Of a stretch of DNA of 64,000 nucleotides, positions 45,184 to 55,353 are shown one piece after another (position 1 is the first letter of the stretch; each line of letters opens with the position of its first letter). The notes under the pieces were generated by a model. The model ran no database searches, was not told the DNA's origin, and saw nothing but the letters and a program-made list of their open reading frames with translations. This DNA comes from Cystobacter fuscus. Its GTDB lineage: Bacteria; Myxococcota; Myxococcia; Myxococcales; Myxococcaceae. The stretch spans positions 1 through 64,000 of the forward strand of contig NZ_CP022098.1 in assembly GCF_002305875.1 (NCBI RefSeq), in the 5' to 3' direction. The translations under genes were made by a program, and so were the position numbers.

Positions 45184-46038
45184 TCAGGGGAAGGGGAACA
45201 GCTCGCCCACCTGCTTCTCGCTCCAGAACCACAGGCGTTCGATCTGCTCGCGGTCCTCGGCGAGCTTGGACACGGGGGCGGGCTTGCGGCGGTAGAAGTA
45301 CTCCCCGGACACGCCGGACACCTCGTCGCTGGAGGCCAGGTACACGGAGGTGTCGGCGCCCTGCTCGGGGGTGATGAAGACGTAGGAGAGCAGCTTCATG
45401 ATGGCCCGGCCACCCCCCGTGTCCCGGTCCACGCCGAGCTGGGTGCCCACCGCGCCGGGATGCAAGCAATTGGCGGTGACGGAGGTGCCGCGCAGCCGGT
45501 AGGCGAGCCCCTTGGTGAACAGGACATTGGCGAGCTTGGACTGGGCGTAGCCACGCCAGACGCTGTAGCCGCGCGTGAAGTGGGGATCGGCCCAGTGGAT
45601 GTTGCCCACGCGGTGGGCTCCCGAGGACACGGTGACGACGCGGCCCTGGGGCGCGCGCTTGAGCGGCTCGAGCAACAGGAGCGTCAGCAGGAAGTGGCCC
45701 AGGTGGTTCACGCCGAGCTGGGCCTCGAAGCCGTCCCGGGTCGTCTCGCGCTTGAGCGACACCACGCCCGCGTTGTTGACGAGCACGTCCACCACCGGGT
45801 GGCGCTCGCGCGCCGCGCTCGCGAAGGCGCGGATGCTCTCGAGCGAGCCCAGGTCACACGGCAGGAGCTCGAGCTGGTGGGAGCCGCTGCGCTCGCGGGC
45901 GAGCTTCAACGCGGCCTCTCCGCGCTCGGCGCTGCGACAGGCCATCACGACGGTGGCGCCGCGCCGGGCCAGCTCCACCGTGGTGGCGAGTCCCACTCCC
46001 GAATTGGCGCCTGTCACGATCACCGTCTTGTTCTTCAT
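45184..46038 (-). CDS. Short-chain dehydrogenase/reductase (retinol dehydrogenase-like)
   Basis: 284 residues. The NAD(P) motif TGANSGVGLAT, NNAG (LVNNAGVVSLKRE), catalytic Ser region VVTVSSGAHRVGNIHW and YAQSK (Tyr-Lys) identify a classical SDR with the WADPHFTRGY-type loop typical of retinol-dehydrogenase/WW-domain oxidoreductase-like enzymes. AGGAG precedes ATG 46038. The substrate is unknown. It is on the minus strand, 139 bp beyond the activator array. Confidence 0.9.
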   Translation of the reverse strand: MKNKTVIVTGANSGVGLATTVELARRGATVVMACRSAERGEAALKLARERSGSHQLELLPCDLGSLESIRAFASAARERHPVVDVLVNNAGVVSLKRETTRDGFEAQLGVNHLGHFLLTLLLLEPLKRAPQGRVVTVSSGAHRVGNIHWADPHFTRGYSVWRGYAQSKLANVLFTKGLAYRLRGTSVTANCLHPGAVGTQLGVDRDTGGGRAIMKLLSYVFITPEQGADTSVYLASSDEVSGVSGEYFYRRKPAPVSKLAEDREQIERLWFWSEKQVGELFPFP

Positions 46039-46195
46039 CCGTCCGACTCCTGGCTGTGGGGTATCCGGGAAGGGAGTCCGGATGGCCATCGGGCCCATCT
46101 AGCGTTCCCCGCGCCCATCCGCTAGTCGACACGCGCGGGCGGAGATGAGCGCCCGCACCGTTGCCATGCGAGCGGGCCATCCCTACCTCCCGGCC

Positions 46196-46567
46196 ATGAA
46201 AATGAACGCATGGATCATGGTCGTCGGTGTGGCGGGCCTCCTCGGTTGCGGTTCGACCATCGCCGACATCACCGACAAGCAGTCGGACGCGGTGAACGCG
46301 GTGGCCGACAGCACGTGCGACCGCTACGACGAATGCGGCGAGATCGCCTCCGGGAAGAAGTACACCACGCGCGACGAGTGCATGACCGCGGAGAAGGGCA
46401 ACTGGAACAGCCGCTGGCCCGTGGCGGAGTGTGACAACCGCATCAACGGAGACAAGCTCCAGTTCTGTCTGGACGCCATCGCCGCGACGTCGTGTACCAA
46501 CGTGCTCGATCAGATCAACACGGCCCTCGCCAAGTGCCCGCAGTCCGACGTGTGCAGCGGGGACTGA
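46196..46567 (+). CDS. DUF6184-like cysteine-rich lipoprotein
   Basis: 123 residues with a lipobox (VVGVAGLLGC). Seven further Cys in a conserved-looking layout (CDRYDECGEI, YTTRDECMTAEKGNW, PVAECDN, LQFCLDAI, TSCTNVLD, CPQSDVC) match, to my memory, a myxobacterial lipoprotein family called DUF6184. Function unknown. A strong bidirectional hairpin follows the stop. Confidence 0.7.
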   Translation: MKMNAWIMVVGVAGLLGCGSTIADITDKQSDAVNAVADSTCDRYDECGEIASGKKYTTRDECMTAEKGNWNSRWPVAECDNRINGDKLQFCLDAIAATSCTNVLDQINTALAKCPQSDVCSGD

Positions 46568-46596
46568 GCCACCGCACGGCGTGAGCGAAGAAGACA

Positions 46597-46636
46597 CGGC
46601 GAGGGCCTGGAATCTCCTGGTTCCAGGCCCTCGCCG
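46597..46636. terminator. Perfect 16-bp hairpin between convergent genes
   Basis: CGGCGAGGGCCTGGAA / TTCCAGGCCCTCGCCG with an 8-nt loop. It separates the lipoprotein gene from the convergent metalloprotease gene, so it is an efficient two-way terminator candidate. Confidence 0.8.
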
Positions 46637-46686
46637 CGTTCAGGGAAGGGACTCTCCCCAATCCCTCCCCCCGTTCTGGTCGCCGT

Positions 46687-48504
46687 CTACTTCACGCCCA
46701 CCGCCGTCCAGGCGTCCTTCACCTTCTGCACCTCCACCGACTTCGCGCCGTACAGGTCCGTGGCCGCCTGGATGGTGGCCTCGCGCGCCTGGGCGAAGTT
46801 GGTGTTGGGCGTCATGTACGTGGTGAGCGCCCGACCGAAGATCTTCTGGCTCTTCTCCATGCCGATGCCGCCGTCCACGCCCAGGCCCGACGTGCGATTC
46901 TTCCCGCCCTCGGTCACCAGGTAGAAGGCGTTGTTGGCGATGCCGCTCGAGCCGTGCACCTCCGTCTGCTTCGGGTAGTTGCTGTAGTGGTCGACCGAGT
47001 AGCCATCCTTGGTCGGATCGTCCATGTAGCGCAGCGCATCCCCGGTGCCGTTGGCCGGCGTCCACGCGTCCTCGCCCACCTTCCAGTCGAACTCCACCGA
47101 CTTGTTCTTCTGCGCGGCGTACCACTCCACGCCCGAGCCGATGATGTCGCTGAAGGACTCGTTGAGGCCGCCGGACTCGCCGTCGTAGATGAGGCCCGCG
47201 GTGCGCTCGGTGAGGCCGTGGGCGATCTCGTGGCCCGCGATGTCCAGCGTGGTGAGCGGACCGGCGTTCTTCCCGTCGCCATCGCCGTAGTTCATCTTCT
47301 CGCCGTCCCAGTAGGCGTTGACCATGGCGCCGCCGTCCTGCTCGTTCACGTGCACGTAGGAGACGAGCTTCTCGCCCTTGCCATCCAGCGAGTTGCGGCC
47401 CAGCACGTCCTTCATGAAGTCGTACGTCATCTCCGCGCCGTAGTGCGCGTCCACCGCCGCCTTGTTGCGCGCGTTGTCACCCGCCTCGCCCCACACGTCG
47501 TTGGCGTCGGTGAAGGGCGTCGTGCCACTGGCCGTCGACTTGTTCTTCGCGTCGTACGTCACCACGCCCCCACCCCGGCTCTTGTCCTCCAGCGTGTAGG
47601 TGCCGTTGGCCTGCTTCGTGGTCGAGAGGTCCACCTTGCCGCTGTACATCGTGGTGTCGTTGCCCTTGCCGGCGGGCGTACCCGGAGCCGGCGTGGAGGG
47701 CGTGGTCGGAGTGGACGGGCCCGCCTTGGCGTGCGGCACCTCGATGCCGCCCATCTGATCGAAGCTCTTGAAGAGCTCACCGGTGTTGGCGTCCACCAGG
47801 TAGTTCATGCGGCGCGGACGCTCCTCGGCGCCGAGGGACGAGGTCTTGGTGAGCTGCACGTGGTAGGCGGCGCGGTAGTTGCCGTCCTTGTCCTGGGCGA
47901 CGACGCGCTCGGAGGTGGGGGCGCGGTCCGTGGTGCCGGCGAACTGCTTCTGGGCGATGGCGAGCGCGTCCTTGGCCTCGAGCTTCACGGGCGCCGAGCC
48001 CAGGCCATTAGGGATGTTGGACAGCGTGCCCGTGGTGCTGGCCACCTTGCCGTCCTTGTCCAGGTGGCTGATGACCTGCTCGGCGAAGACCTTGGTGCCC
48101 TCGTGGGTGCGGTCCAGGCGCACGTGCGTCATGCCCAGCTCGTCCTTGAACACCTGGCGGGGGGTGAGCTTCGAGGAGACATCGCCACCGGCCACCAGGC
48201 CGCGCCCGGCGGTGGGAGCGGTGGAGCGCAGGTGCGCGAGCGACTTCTGGATGGCGTTCTTCGCCTCCTGGCTGTCGAGCGCCAGGGGACCCACGCTGGC
48301 GGCGGCGGAAGCGACCTGGCCCGCGGAGAGCGCCACGGCCGGACGAGAGGCGGTGGCGAACGTGGAGCCGGCACCGAAGCCCGTGGCCGCCGGGGTCTCA
48401 CCCTTGGGCGTCGCGACCGGCTCCTGGGGGGCGGCGGGAGCGGCGGGAGCGGTGCTGGTCGAGGAAGAGGAGACGATCGGGCTCTGCTTGTTGTTGATTT
48501 GCAT
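46687..48504 (-). CDS. M4 (thermolysin-like) metalloprotease without a signal peptide
   Basis: 605 residues. N-terminus MQINNKQSPIVSSSSTSTAP and the following 90 residues are Ser/Ala/Pro-rich with no hydrophobic core. A thermolysin-type propeptide (FTP/PepSY-like, RQVFKDELGMTHVRLDRTHE) precedes the catalytic domain, with zinc motif AGHEIAHGL, the third ligand in GGLNESFSDIIG, and active-site His in DHYSNYPKQTEVHGSSGIAN. Such proteases normally have a Sec signal, so the N-terminus is notable. It is preceded by a sigma-54 promoter and an activator array like those of the four-repeat gene. Confidence 0.92.
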   Translation of the reverse strand: MQINNKQSPIVSSSSTSTAPAAPAAPQEPVATPKGETPAATGFGAGSTFATASRPAVALSAGQVASAAASVGPLALDSQEAKNAIQKSLAHLRSTAPTAGRGLVAGGDVSSKLTPRQVFKDELGMTHVRLDRTHEGTKVFAEQVISHLDKDGKVASTTGTLSNIPNGLGSAPVKLEAKDALAIAQKQFAGTTDRAPTSERVVAQDKDGNYRAAYHVQLTKTSSLGAEERPRRMNYLVDANTGELFKSFDQMGGIEVPHAKAGPSTPTTPSTPAPGTPAGKGNDTTMYSGKVDLSTTKQANGTYTLEDKSRGGGVVTYDAKNKSTASGTTPFTDANDVWGEAGDNARNKAAVDAHYGAEMTYDFMKDVLGRNSLDGKGEKLVSYVHVNEQDGGAMVNAYWDGEKMNYGDGDGKNAGPLTTLDIAGHEIAHGLTERTAGLIYDGESGGLNESFSDIIGSGVEWYAAQKNKSVEFDWKVGEDAWTPANGTGDALRYMDDPTKDGYSVDHYSNYPKQTEVHGSSGIANNAFYLVTEGGKNRTSGLGVDGGIGMEKSQKIFGRALTTYMTPNTNFAQAREATIQAATDLYGAKSVEVQKVKDAWTAVGVK

Positions 48505-48571
48505 GGTGGGGAGAACCTTCGAAGCAGGGGTGGGAACCGCTCATCCGATGTGGTTGATGTGCGCTACATAG

Positions 48572-48587
48572 AGCATCATGTGTGCCA
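48572..48587 (-). promoter_or_regulatory. Sigma-54 promoter of the M4 protease gene
   Basis: The minus strand reads TGGCACACATGATGCT, with GG and GC exactly 10 bases apart. It lies 68 bp upstream of the ATG at 48504. Confidence 0.8.
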
Positions 48588-48662
48588 ATGACCGCAATTC
48601 GTCCCGTATAGATGTAAATGGTTGATTTGACGGGAAGCGGCTTCAGGCAGGTGGGGAGAGGG

Positions 48663-48734
48663 GGTGACCGCAGTCACCCAGGTACGGGCCCTGAGGTGGT
48701 GACGGGAGTCACCACCCTGGTGACGGGAGTCACC
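48663..48734. promoter_or_regulatory. Upstream activator array: three perfect GGTGAC-N4-GTCACC inverted repeats
   Basis: Copies at 48663-48678 (spacer CGCA), 48698-48713 (GGGA) and 48719-48734 (GGGA). The last two are 21 bp apart centre to centre. The array is 76-162 bp upstream of the -24/-12 element. It is the same palindrome seen before the four-repeat gene. Confidence 0.85.
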
Positions 48735-48892
48735 AGGTGGGCCGAGCGGACAGGAGGGAGCCGCGCGCCGCCGGGAGTCCGGAGCGCCCGACGAAGCGGG
48801 AAGGAGGGGGAAGGGACTGCTCGGGAGCGGAGCGGCGGCACTCGGGGCCTTCCTGGGGGCTCCGGCCGGCACGGGCTCCGCCCCCGGGGACT

Positions 48893-50158
48893 TCAGGGGT
48901 AGAGCAGCTCGACGCCCTGCAGACGCAGGAGCTGCTTGGCCAGTTCCTGCACGTTCTCCACCTCGGCCTTGCCCAGGACCTTGCGCATGCCCTTCTTGAG
49001 GTCGGTGGAGGCCAGGATCATCAGGTTGAGCACCTGGCGGTTGGTGAGCCGGGGATTGAGGCGGCGCAACTGGGCGACGATGGTGCCGAGCTGGGCCACG
49101 GGCAGTCCCGCCACCATGACCTGGGGATCGTCTCCGTCCTCCGCCTCCAGGCCCACCGCGAGGATGCGCGGATGGACGAGCAGGGACTGGAGGAAGTTCT
49201 TCTCCATCGGCAGGCCCACGCGCTTGAGCTCGGCCTGCATGGGGCCCATGTCGAAGCCCGGCATGACGGGCAGCACGCCCGCGTTCTCGTAGAGCTCGAG
49301 CACCTCGTCGTACTGCTGGCGGATGTCCTTGCCCGAGCGGCTGGCCTTGAACTCCTCGAAGCAGTCGTGCACCTCGGTGATCAACGCCTGGAGCAGGTAG
49401 TTGTCGCCGAGCGAGTTGGCCACGCCCAGCGTCTGGGCCATGCGGGCCCGGCGCTCGGGGACGGTGCTGGGCTCCTTCCACAGCTCATACGTCAGGGAGC
49501 TCTCGCTGAGCACCAGCGACAGGTTCACCACGCCCAGACGGCCCGGGTTCTTGATGAACTTGGCGAGCCGGCCGTGCACGTCCTTCATGCCCGCCAGCAG
49601 GCGATCCATCAGCGCGGCGCGCAGCTTGGCGCGGCCTTCCATGGCCTCGCGGGCGGAGTCGCCCCGAGGAGTCTCCTCGGACTTCTCCTGCTCGGCCTGC
49701 TCGAGCGTCGAGGCGACGGCGGCCTCGCGAAAGGGCGACACGGTCGGGCCCTGGGTGGGGACGTGGGCTCCACCGGTGCGCACGGGCTGCTGGAAGCGGC
49801 TCTTCGCGTCCTGCTTGTCCGCGAGGCCCTGACCTCCATCCAGACGCGCCTGATGGCCGACCTGGCCACCGACGTCCATCCCATCCTTGCTCTGGAGCGC
49901 CTTGGCGCCCGCGCTGGTGCCCTCGTTGCCGAGGGGCTTGGCGCCCGCGCTGGTGCCCTCGTTGAGCAGGGGCCTGGCGCCCGCGCTGGTGCCCTCGGTG
50001 CGAGCCTTGGCGTTGGCCGCGCCCGCCGCGGGTTTGCCCTGGGATTTACCCGCCGCGGGTTTACCCGTGTCCCGGCTGTCCTTGCGGACGTCCTCACGCA
50101 GCTTCTGATCCGACGGGAGCTGCTTCGGAATGACTGGTTGTCCGATACGGACGGCCAT
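48893..50158 (-). CDS. Unrecognised protein with EGTSAGA repeats
   Basis: 421 residues. The N-terminal 150 residues are low-complexity, with three short repeats NEGTSAGA(R/K)PL between about residues 53 and 90 and no signal peptide. The C-terminal half is alpha-helical (LVLSESSLTYELWKEPSTVP, LGDNYLLQALITEVHDCFEE, DEVLELYENAGVLPVMPGFD, LNPRLTNRQVLNLMILASTD). It sits downstream of the 50365 gene, separated by a terminator, so it probably has its own promoter. It may be an effector or regulator of the cluster; unknown. Confidence 0.7.
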   Translation of the reverse strand: MAVRIGQPVIPKQLPSDQKLREDVRKDSRDTGKPAAGKSQGKPAAGAANAKARTEGTSAGARPLLNEGTSAGAKPLGNEGTSAGAKALQSKDGMDVGGQVGHQARLDGGQGLADKQDAKSRFQQPVRTGGAHVPTQGPTVSPFREAAVASTLEQAEQEKSEETPRGDSAREAMEGRAKLRAALMDRLLAGMKDVHGRLAKFIKNPGRLGVVNLSLVLSESSLTYELWKEPSTVPERRARMAQTLGVANSLGDNYLLQALITEVHDCFEEFKASRSGKDIRQQYDEVLELYENAGVLPVMPGFDMGPMQAELKRVGLPMEKNFLQSLLVHPRILAVGLEAEDGDDPQVMVAGLPVAQLGTIVAQLRRLNPRLTNRQVLNLMILASTDLKKGMRKVLGKAEVENVQELAKQLLRLQGVELLYP

Positions 50159-50311
50159 GTTGCTCTACCCCTTGCGTGAAGTCTGGAGTTGTACACCCAA
50201 CCAAGAGGGGGGGTCCATGTGGGTCCACGGAACCCATCGAGCACCTCGAATCCGAGGAGCGGGCGAGCGAGCCGACGCATGCGCTCCACCCCGGCCAGGA
50301 GGAAAGACGAA

Positions 50312-50339
50312 GGGCCCCCGGACAAGGTCCGGAGGCCCT
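50312..50339 (-). terminator. Rho-independent terminator downstream of the 50365 gene
   Basis: On the minus strand, GGGCCTCCGGAC-CTT-GTCCGGGGGCCC is followed by TTCGTCTTTCC. A 12-bp stem with one mismatch and a T-rich tail. Confidence 0.75.
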
Positions 50340-50364
50340 CGGGAGAGGCGCGGGAGCGGGTGCG

Positions 50365-50973
50365 TCAGGTGCCCTTGCGGCCTTGCTGGGAGAGCAGCTC
50401 CACGGTCGTCTCGCCGAGCTTCCGGACGGGATTCACGCTGGCCAACTGCTGAATCTTGCCGAGCGCCTCGCCGAGGACGTCCCCGAGCATCCGGGCGGTC
50501 TCGCGCAGGTCCGAGCCCCGGGGACGCTCGAGCAGTTTCTTGAGCTTCTCGGAGGCCTCCAGGAGCGTCTTGGCGACCTCGGCCTTGTTGTTCTTCTGCT
50601 GCTCCAACAGCTTCTGGATGGAGTCGTTGAGCTTGTTCTTGAGGGCCTCGCCGTTCTCACCCTTGAGCGCCTGGACGAGCTTCTCGCCGAACTCGTTGTC
50701 GATGACCTGGCCGAGCGTCTTGCCGAACTCACCGCCACCGAGGGCCTCGTCGATCGCGCCACCGTCCACTCCGGCCGCCTTCGCGCTGCCCGGAGCGGAG
50801 GACGCCGGAGTGCCAGGCTCCTCGGCGCCGTTGAACAGGGCCATCATCTTCTGGATGGCCTGCATCATGTCGCCCACCTGCTTGAGCAGCTGGGCCTTGT
50901 CGGTGTCACCGGAGGGCGCGGTGGAGGAGGAGGCGGGAGGGGGCGAACCACCGGGGGTCGAAGACTCGGCCAT
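50365..50973 (-). CDS. Signal-less hydrophilic helical protein (harpin/translocon-like in character)
   Basis: 202 residues. It begins MAESSTPGGSPPPASSSTAP, then is almost entirely amphipathic helix (LLKQVGDMMQAIQKMMALFN, LGQVIDNEFGEKLVQALKGE, LNDSIQKLLEQQKNNKAEVA, LLEASEKLKKLLERP). No cysteine occurs. Family not recognised. Small size, Ser/Pro/Gly start and helix content resemble secreted translocon components, but this is only a resemblance. It follows the activator gene by 112 bp on the same strand. Confidence 0.65.
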   Translation of the reverse strand: MAESSTPGGSPPPASSSTAPSGDTDKAQLLKQVGDMMQAIQKMMALFNGAEEPGTPASSAPGSAKAAGVDGGAIDEALGGGEFGKTLGQVIDNEFGEKLVQALKGENGEALKNKLNDSIQKLLEQQKNNKAEVAKTLLEASEKLKKLLERPRGSDLRETARMLGDVLGEALGKIQQLASVNPVRKLGETTVELLSQQGRKGT

Positions 50974-51085
50974 GGGGGATTTCCTATCGAAGGGGAACGG
51001 GAAGCACTACCACCCGTGGGTGATATGCGACTTCCTATACCACAGGATTGGAATGACCCCCGGGAGCGCGGGGGCCCTTCGCGCG

Positions 51086-52435
<1,350 letters not shown>

Positions 52436-52505
52436 GGTGGGGACGCTAACACGCTTCCACGCCCGTGGCACCCCGTCGAAACGGCTCCCGTGCGCTGTCC
52501 GGTTC

Positions 52506-55271
52506 CTATCGCCGGACGGAGCGCCGGAGGGCCAGGGACGAGGACTCCTGGGGAAGGGACTCGAGCCAGGAGTCCACCTCGGACGCACGGGGAGCGAGCC
52601 CCGCCTGGAGGAAGCGCTCGCGGGCCTGGGCCGCCTCGCGCCGCGCCTCGCCGCGCGCCTCGGGCCCCGGGTCGGTCGCCCACAGGGCACGCGCCAGGGC
52701 ATAGCCCGACTCGGCCAGCGCGTCCGGACTCATCGTGGGGAAGGCGACGGCCCGGCGCAGGGGCTCGATCGCCTCGCGCGTGCGGCCCAGCCGCATCAAG
52801 GCCTGGCCCACCCCGTCGTAGGAGTACTGGAGGTCCTCGTCGTCCGGAGCCAGGGCCTCGCGCTTGAGGGCGAGCGCCCGCTCGAAGGTGGCGAGCGACT
52901 CCTCGGAGCGTCCGAGCTTGAGCAGACACTGGCCCACCCCGTCCAGGGCGCTGGCCACCTGGGGGCTGTGCTCACCGAAGGCGGCGGTGTGCGCGGCGAC
53001 CACGGCGCGCGCATGCTCCAGGGCCCGCTCCGGCTGTCCCATCTCGAGCAGCAGCCCGGCGAGCAGGCCATGGCGCCTGCCGGTGTCCGGGTGGAGGGGC
53101 CCCACGGCGGCCTGGGTCTGCCGGAGCGCCTCCTCCAGGAGCGCCACCGCCCGGGGCCGCTCGTTCATGTCCAACAGCACGCGGCCGAGCTGGAAGAGGG
53201 TGCGCGCGCGCTTGGGGTGGCCGGGGGGCAGCGCCTTTTCCTGGAGGGCGCGGGCCTTCTCCAGCAGGGTGCGGGCATCCGCGTAGTGCTCCTGGGTGAT
53301 GGCCGAGTTGGCCCGGTTCGTCAGCAGGTCGGCCTCCAGGGCCGGATCTCCTCCCAGACGCCGCAGCGTGGCCTCGCCCAGGCCCGCCCAGCTGTCCGCC
53401 TGCGGGAAGTGCTTCTGCCCGTTCTCCACGAAGTTGAGCCGGGTGGCGATGGACACCTTGAGCCGATCGGCCCGTCCCGACTCGGCGTCGAAGAAGGCCT
53501 GGGTGAGCAGCCGCCCGGACTCGGCGGCCGCGCCGAGGTTGGACTGGAGCGCGCCCAGGTCGTAGCGCAGCTCGGCGATGAGCGGCAGGTGGCCCGTGGC
53601 GAGCACGGGGGTCTCCAGCGAGAAGCCCTTCTCCAGGGCGGGCCGGTAGCGCCCCGCGTCGAGCATCGCCTTCACCCCGGCGAGCTCCCCTCCGAGCCGG
53701 GCGATCTCCGCGCGGCGCGCGGGGTCCACCGGCAGGCGCTGCTGCGCGGCGAGCGACTCCACGTCCGCGCACTCGCTCAGCGAGGGCAGCGCGAACACCG
53801 CGTCGAGCGCCCGGTCCACGAGCTTCGCGTCCGCGTCGGCCAGCACGCCCACCACGGCCCGCATGTCCTGGCGCCGCCGGTCCAGACACACCACGCGCTG
53901 GGACAACAGCTCCTCGGTCTGCACCCCGCGCACGCGCGTGGCCTCGCACGCCTCGGTGCTCTGCCGCTTCCAGTCCGCCGCGTACTCCTCCAGCACCCGG
54001 GCGACGCGCGTGGCCATCTCCCCCGCGCCGGGTCGTCCGGTGGCCTGGAAGGCCTTGTCCAGCGTGGCGCCCGAGTCGGGCCCCCACACCTCGGCCATGA
54101 GCGCGTCGGCGCCCGTGCACACCTGGGACTGGCGGTACACCACCCCGCCCACCACCGACAGCCCCACGCCCGCCGCGCACGCCGCCGCCGCCCAGCGCTG
54201 GCGCTGCACGCGCCGCCGCTCCTGCGACAGCGCCTCCAGCAGCTCGCGCATCGAGGCGAAGCGCTCCTGGGGATCCAGCGACATGCCGCGCATGAGCGCC
54301 TGGCGCACCCACGTGGGCACCTTGGACTCGCGCGGCGGCTCCTGGATGAGGTCCGCGGCCGGGCTGCGCTTGACCACGGGCGCCGGCGCGACGTCCAGCG
54401 TCTGGGTGCGCGCCGAGACCAGCTCCTCCCTGCGCCGCGAGGTGATGAAGGCCCGCATGCGCGTGGAGTCGAAGGCGCGCTTGCGGTAGAGGCCCCAGTA
54501 GAGCGCCACGCAGAAGCTGAACTGGTCCGAGCGCGCGTCGAGCTCGCCCCCCTCGTACTGCTCGGGAGACATGTAGTTGGGCGTGCCCATCACCACGCCC
54601 GAGCGGGTGAGGGTGGTCTCCAGCATGCGGCGCTCGGGCGGCACCAGGCCCTGGGCCTGCTCGGGCAGGGGCTCCTCGGGGACGACGGACTCCCCCATCT
54701 TGCGCGCCAGGCCGAAGTCGGTGACGTAGACGCGGCCGCCGCGGCCGATCAGCACGTTGGCGGGCTTGAAGTCGCGGTGCACCAGCCCCGCCTCGTGCGC
54801 CGCGAGCAGGCCCCGACCCGCCTCCAGGAAGACCTCGAGCACCTCGCGCCAGGGCCGCTCCTTCTCCAACCACCCGCTGAGCGTGCCCTCGTCCGCCATC
54901 TCCATGGCGAGGAACACGTGCTCGCCCCACATGCCCACGTCGTGGATGGGGACGACATTCGGGTGGGTCACCCGGGCCATGGCCTGCGCCTCGCGCAACA
55001 GCCTCGCGCGCGCCGCCTCCGCGTCCGAGTGGCCGTCCGACTGCAACAGCTTGAGGGCCACCTTGCGATCCAGGTCCGGATCGTACGCCGAGTACACGAC
55101 GCCCATGCCGCCCTGTCCCAACTGCTTGAGCAGCACGTAGCGCCCCACCTGCGCCACCGGCGGAGCGTCCTCCACCTGGGCATCGCGGTTGGAGCGGCCC
55201 GTGTTCGGCGCCGGCTGCTCGCGCGAATGCTTGCTTCGGAACCGGCTACTCCTGGTTTTACCGTCACCCAT
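52506..55271 (-). CDS. Transmembrane Ser/Thr protein kinase with C-terminal TPRs
   Basis: 921 residues. Kinase domain about 44-340: glycine loop GQGGMG (52-57), Lys74 (VALKLL), HRDFKPANVL with Asp157, DFGLA with Asp175, and TPNYMSPEQY. Transmembrane helix about 350-369 (WAAAACAAGVGLSVVGGVVY). The extracytoplasmic part has TPR-like repeats, most clearly LEKARALQEKALPPGHPKRA, RTLFQLGRVLLDMNERPRAV and ATFERALALKREALAP. It is 70 bp upstream of the FHA activator gene on the same strand, so it may phosphorylate that protein or a partner bound by its FHA domain. Confidence 0.95.
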   Translation of the reverse strand: MGDGKTRSSRFRSKHSREQPAPNTGRSNRDAQVEDAPPVAQVGRYVLLKQLGQGGMGVVYSAYDPDLDRKVALKLLQSDGHSDAEAARARLLREAQAMARVTHPNVVPIHDVGMWGEHVFLAMEMADEGTLSGWLEKERPWREVLEVFLEAGRGLLAAHEAGLVHRDFKPANVLIGRGGRVYVTDFGLARKMGESVVPEEPLPEQAQGLVPPERRMLETTLTRSGVVMGTPNYMSPEQYEGGELDARSDQFSFCVALYWGLYRKRAFDSTRMRAFITSRRREELVSARTQTLDVAPAPVVKRSPAADLIQEPPRESKVPTWVRQALMRGMSLDPQERFASMRELLEALSQERRRVQRQRWAAAACAAGVGLSVVGGVVYRQSQVCTGADALMAEVWGPDSGATLDKAFQATGRPGAGEMATRVARVLEEYAADWKRQSTEACEATRVRGVQTEELLSQRVVCLDRRRQDMRAVVGVLADADAKLVDRALDAVFALPSLSECADVESLAAQQRLPVDPARRAEIARLGGELAGVKAMLDAGRYRPALEKGFSLETPVLATGHLPLIAELRYDLGALQSNLGAAAESGRLLTQAFFDAESGRADRLKVSIATRLNFVENGQKHFPQADSWAGLGEATLRRLGGDPALEADLLTNRANSAITQEHYADARTLLEKARALQEKALPPGHPKRARTLFQLGRVLLDMNERPRAVALLEEALRQTQAAVGPLHPDTGRRHGLLAGLLLEMGQPERALEHARAVVAAHTAAFGEHSPQVASALDGVGQCLLKLGRSEESLATFERALALKREALAPDDEDLQYSYDGVGQALMRLGRTREAIEPLRRAVAFPTMSPDALAESGYALARALWATDPGPEARGEARREAAQARERFLQAGLAPRASEVDSWLESLPQESSSLALRRSVRR

Positions 55272-55353
55272 GGCTGTCCAGGATTCCACCTCGGCTCCAT
55301 CTTTGTAAAGACGGGGTGCCGAGACAGGGCGCGGGGGTGGGCCCGAGCACCCC

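Noticed and set aside
50974-51085. Possible -24/-12 promoter before the 202-residue gene (TGGTATAGGAAGTCGCA)
   Set aside because: GG and GC are 11 bases apart instead of 10 and there is no GGTGAC palindrome.
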